Of a stretch of 30,371 nt of DNA, positions 29,671-30,371 are shown piece after piece; position 1 is the stretch's first letter; the number at the start of each line of letters is the position of its first letter. The translations under genes and the position numbers were made by a program. The notes under the pieces are model-generated. The model made no database searches, had not been told where the DNA came from, and saw only the letters and a list, made by a program, of their open reading frames with translations. This DNA is from Phycisphaerae bacterium (lineage in GTDB: Bacteria > Planctomycetota > Phycisphaerae > Phycisphaerales > SM1A02): positions 49,845-80,215 of the forward strand of contig PAAB01000002.1 of NCBI GenBank assembly GCA_002591705.1, read 5' to 3'.

Positions 29671-30371
29671 GATGCATCTTCCTGTTCGATGTCGTGGCAT
29701 CGGGCCTCGATCTCGATCGGTTCGACGACATCGAGCTGCCGGTCGAAGCTGCCGCCGACCGCCTGGCGCAGTTCGCACATCGCCTGCATGGTCGACAGTT
29801 CGAGCGTCACCAGATTTCGTTCCACGGCGATCCGACGTCGCTGCGTCATCAGGAGCGTGTTGAGATCCACGACGCCTTCGCGATAGGCGGCGTCGCTGCG
29901 CTCCTGCGCGGCGATGGCGTTGCTGAGCTGGTCTCTGCGGACCACTGTGGTCCGGTCCCGTGCATCCCGGTATCGGGTGAGTCCGGTCAGGACGTCCTGC
30001 TGGGCCGATTCGAGCGTCTCCAGCAGCGTCAGCATCGCGGCATCGATGCGGGCGGACTGGATGGCGACGGCCGGATCGCCGTTGTCGAGCACCGGGATCG
30101 TGATGCTCATGCCCGGCACGATCGATTTGCGGCCCGAGGCGTTTCGTCTGTACTCGACGCCCACGCCGATCTCCGGAAAGTGCTTCGTCTCGGCAAGTCC
30201 GAGTTCGGCCTGCAGGGCGAGGATCGTCTCCCGTGCGGATGCGACATCGAGTCTGCCCTCGGCGGCCAGTTCGAGAAGGGTCTGCTCGTTGCTCGGGATC
30301 GTCCAGGTCGGAGGAAGGGCGCCGACCGCACTCCAGTCGGTGGACGCGGTCGGTCGTCCCATCGTCGCCAG
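29667..30371 (-). CDS. TolC-family outer-membrane efflux protein (partial, N-terminus outside window)
   Basis: The C-terminal 234 residues of a TolC-like channel; the gene continues beyond the right edge. A helical segment with GRLDVASARETILALQAELGLAETKHFPEIGVGVEYRR resembles the second repeat of the family. It is followed by SITIPVLDNGDPAVAIQSARIDAAM (the usual P-hydrophobic-D-x-G site), a long helix (LTRYRDARDRTTVVRRDQLSNAIAAQERSDAAYREGVVDLNTLL), and a tail ending in EIEARCHDIEQEDAS. As the first visible gene of the efflux operon it would form the outer-membrane exit duct. Upstream genes, if any, lie outside the window. Confidence 0.9.
   Translation of the reverse strand: MATMGRPTASTDWSAVGALPPTWTIPSNEQTLLELAAEGRLDVASARETILALQAELGLAETKHFPEIGVGVEYRRNASGRKSIVPGMSITIPVLDNGDPAVAIQSARIDAAMLTLLETLESAQQDVLTGLTRYRDARDRTTVVRRDQLSNAIAAQERSDAAYREGVVDLNTLLMTQRRRIAVERNLVTLELSTMQAMCELRQAVGGSFDRQLDVVEPIEIEARCHDIEQEDAS

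Noticed and set aside
1..30371. CRISPR array, prophage, transposon or integron
   Set aside because: No regularly spaced repeats, no integrase or transposase motifs, no terminal inverted repeats and no tRNA-linked attachment site were seen.

Overview
The window reads as a GC-rich chromosomal segment of a planctomycete, most likely a member of the Phycisphaerae. The best pointer is the tail of the secreted carboxypeptidase at 7662-9950, a two-step dockerin-like (type I, EF-hand style) repeat of the kind common in that group. The P-loop-variant YchF-like GTPase, many lipoproteins and small membrane proteins, and strong hairpin terminators without U-tracts fit the same picture. No rRNA, tRNA, CRISPR array, transposase, integrase or phage gene was seen, and codon use looks even, so this is mainly core-type chromosome rather than a mobile island.

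Layout. 1-2656 (minus): the N-terminal two thirds of a Cache-HAMP-SpoIIE phosphatase sensor, cut by the window edge, and a class I aminotransferase. 2827-3645 (plus): a secreted protein with a duplicated helical motif and a Tyr/Gly-rich tail, closed by a 12-bp bidirectional hairpin. 3734-4573 (minus): GTP cyclohydrolase FolE2. 4711-6284 (plus): a STAS anti-sigma-antagonist-type protein and a secreted PQQ-type sugar dehydrogenase. 6363-7653: a BamE-like lipoprotein and a divergent membrane protein, with an AT-rich inverted repeat between them. 7662-10897 (minus): the M14 carboxypeptidase and an aquaporin. 11000-14007: an unknown protein, a small membrane protein, a HisKA_2/HWE-type kinase with a receiver-only regulator, and a methyltransferase-like protein.

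14121-20707 is a long plus-strand run: an M1 metallopeptidase with a pseudopilin-like calcium-loop tail, a TerB-like protein, a DUF4145-like protein, a truncated peroxiredoxin remnant, an ArsM-like methyltransferase, a YchF paralogue and a membrane protein. Several of these overlap by a few bases. 20808-23024 holds two small membrane proteins, a RarD-type transporter and a VOC-fold protein whose divergent start codons are almost touching. 23034-25295 holds a secreted ThuA-NTF2 fusion, a 62-aa ribbon-helix-helix-like protein with a CxxC tail and a lipoprotein. 25327-30371 (minus) is one efflux operon: a TolC-like protein (partial), an HlyD-type adaptor, a LolD/MacB-type ATPase and two different FtsX-type permeases, with 4-base start/stop overlaps or a 2-base gap at every junction.

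I found no clear multi-gene system that is certainly new. The best candidates for follow-up are the peroxiredoxin remnant that seems to have donated its leader to the methyltransferase-ychF genes, the TerB/DUF4145 overlapping pair behind the M1 peptidase, the peptidase with a GspG-like tail, and the conserved-looking 62-aa RHH-CxxC protein. All functional calls come from reading motifs by eye; no database search was run.
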